Shown here one piece after another: positions 6,403 through 6,758 of a stretch of DNA of 6,758 nucleotides. Numbering within the stretch: the stretch's first letter is position 1; each line of letters opens with the position of its first letter. Below the pieces are notes generated by a model. It worked only from the letters and a program-made list of their open reading frames with translations, did not search any database and was not told the DNA's origin. This DNA comes from an archaeon (GTDB lineage Archaea; Asgardarchaeota; Hermodarchaeia; Hermodarchaeales; Hermodarchaeaceae). A program made the translations under genes and the position numbers. The stretch spans positions 1-6,758 of the forward strand of contig JABXGS010000258.1 in assembly GCA_016550425.1 (NCBI GenBank), read 5' to 3'.

Positions 6403-6543
6403 ATTTACCGAGTGGAGGCGATTCCGGAGTTGTTGCCAGATTCGGGGCGGGATAAGAAGGCGGATGTGGCGTTTCTTCAAAAGCATCGTGAAGTGCTTCC
6501 TGAGGTAATTTTGACTGGGTCTAAGCCGTTTGTCTTAGAATAA
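6403..6543 (+). pseudogene. Displaced native 3' end of trm112
   Basis: An open frame without its own start reads IYRVEAIPELLPDSGRD..., ending FVLE and TAA (6541-6543). From Arg at 6409 it aligns without gaps to the tail of the intact Trm112: 31 of 43 residues are identical, but only about 84 of 129 bases. Of the 31 shared residues, 21 use different synonymous codons. It contains no zinc cysteines and no stops, so it is a cleanly cut tail, not a decayed copy. Half of its codons (22/44) end in G, like the N-terminal part of trm112 4.2 kb-2.1 kb upstream and unlike the tail now in use. I infer that it is the original host end of trm112, pushed downstream when the endonuclease element arrived. 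It is not expected to be translated. The stop is followed within about 30 bases by the rpl22 promoter. Confidence 0.8.
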
Positions 6544-6573
6544 GAGCTGTCGGGTGTCGCGATGAGCAGAATT

Positions 6574-6581
6574 CTTATATA
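6574..6581 (+). promoter_or_regulatory. rpl22: TATA box for rpl22 and the downstream S10 half-operon
   Basis: CTTATATA is the best TATA match near the right edge. It sits in an otherwise GC-balanced region, 30 bases after the displaced trm112 stop. Transcription would begin near 6600-6605 and give a leader of about 110 bases before the ATG at 6715. The leader is pyrimidine-rich at first and can form small hairpins, for example CGC.CTC near 6607 with GAG.GCG near 6633. A promoter here would let rpl22 and later S10 genes be expressed without rps19 read-through. Confidence 0.45.
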
Positions 6582-6714
6582 GGGTACATGGCATCCCTCT
6601 CCTCGCTCTCACGTTGTTTGGGAGTGCGGACCAGCGCCGAGGGTTCCTGTGATTCTCGTTCTTGCTGCTGCAACCTGCAAAGTGAGTGTTGTAACCATCT
6701 AGGTTGGATACCCT

Positions 6715-6758
6715 ATGCCCAATTTCGGCTATTCGATCATTGGTCTGGATCCCGACAA
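6715..6758 (+). CDS. rpl22: 50S ribosomal protein uL22, N-terminal start (3' end outside window)
   Basis: The ATG at 6715 opens MPNFGYSIIGLDPD before the window ends. The Tyr-Ser...Gly-Leu-Asp-Pro pattern matches the start of archaeal uL22, which usually continues with a Lys-Thr-Ala-Lys-Ala-Ser-Gly-Arg-type segment outside this window. uL22 lines the ribosomal exit tunnel. An in-frame TAG at 6700-6702 limits the start to this ATG. AGGT (6701-6704) is a weak ribosome site 10 bases upstream. C-ending codons (TTC, GGC, ATC, GAC) match rps19. In archaea this gene normally follows rps19 directly. With only 14 residues visible, the call rests partly on that context. Confidence 0.72.
   Translation, partial: MPNFGYSIIGLDPD

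Noticed and set aside
6544..6714. tRNA or box C/D RNA gene before rpl22
   Set aside because: GGGTTCC near 6650 and CGATGAG near 6560 resemble pieces of such genes, but no acceptor stem, cloverleaf or paired C and D boxes could be assembled.
6579..6716. 8-base inverted repeat ATAGGGTA (6579-6586) and TACCCTAT (6709-6716)
   Set aside because: The arms are 122 bases apart and the left arm lies before the predicted transcript start. A match of this length in such a span is readily expected by chance.
1..6758. CRISPR arrays, IS elements with terminal repeats, or integrase attachment sites
   Set aside because: I found no regularly spaced repeats, transposase or integrase frames, and no direct repeats at the 177 and 6714 junctions.

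Overview
The window is archaeal. Its left edge encodes the C-terminal 58 residues of ribosomal protein uS19, in the archaeal/eukaryotic form ending YVPLK. Its right edge starts a protein, MPNFGYSIIGLDPD..., that reads as the N-terminus of archaeal uL22. TATA-like elements, purine-rich ribosome sites, a COG4880-type beta-propeller protein and an archaeal long-form Trm112 agree with this. The uS19 and Trm112 sequences look Asgard-like to me, but the lineage cannot be settled by eye.

In most archaea rps19 and rpl22 are adjacent in the S10 ribosomal operon. Here about 6.5 kb lies between them. From left to right: the rps19 end (1-177); an AT-rich spacer (178-545) with T-runs, a TATA palindrome and a structured inverted repeat; a membrane-anchored secreted beta-propeller protein on the minus strand (546-2444); a decayed 5' fragment of a trm112 gene (about 2566-2700); a membrane-anchored class-C-type serine hydrolase (2867-4117); an intact trm112 (4248-4754); a convergent two-motif LAGLIDADG endonuclease gene (4784-6358, possibly to 6391); a second, separate 3' end of trm112 (about 6403-6543); then a TATA box and leader before rpl22 (6715 onward).

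The most striking structure is trm112 plus the endonuclease. The intact trm112 looks chimeric. By hand count, 35 of its first 52 codons end in G but only 7 of its last 47. Just outside the endonuclease start is a displaced trm112 tail with the original codon style (22 of 44 codons end in G), about 72% identical in protein but only about 65% in DNA to the tail now in use. The simplest reading is a compact homing element of about 1.8 kb that inserted into trm112, supplied a foreign in-frame 3' end that keeps the essential gene working, and pushed the native end downstream. Fungal mitochondrial mobile endonuclease elements (Allomyces atp6, glomeromycete mtDNA) use the same arrangement; I do not recall it for an archaeal chromosomal gene.

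A second trm112 fragment, this one 5', sits one gene upstream and is clearly dead (two in-frame stops, a zinc cysteine changed to Tyr). The beta-propeller gene also shows a sharp internal codon-use break. The S10 interval therefore looks like a repeatedly rearranged mosaic. Functionally, Trm112 is a translation-related methyltransferase partner, which fits a ribosomal neighbourhood. The two secreted proteins and the endonuclease do not.
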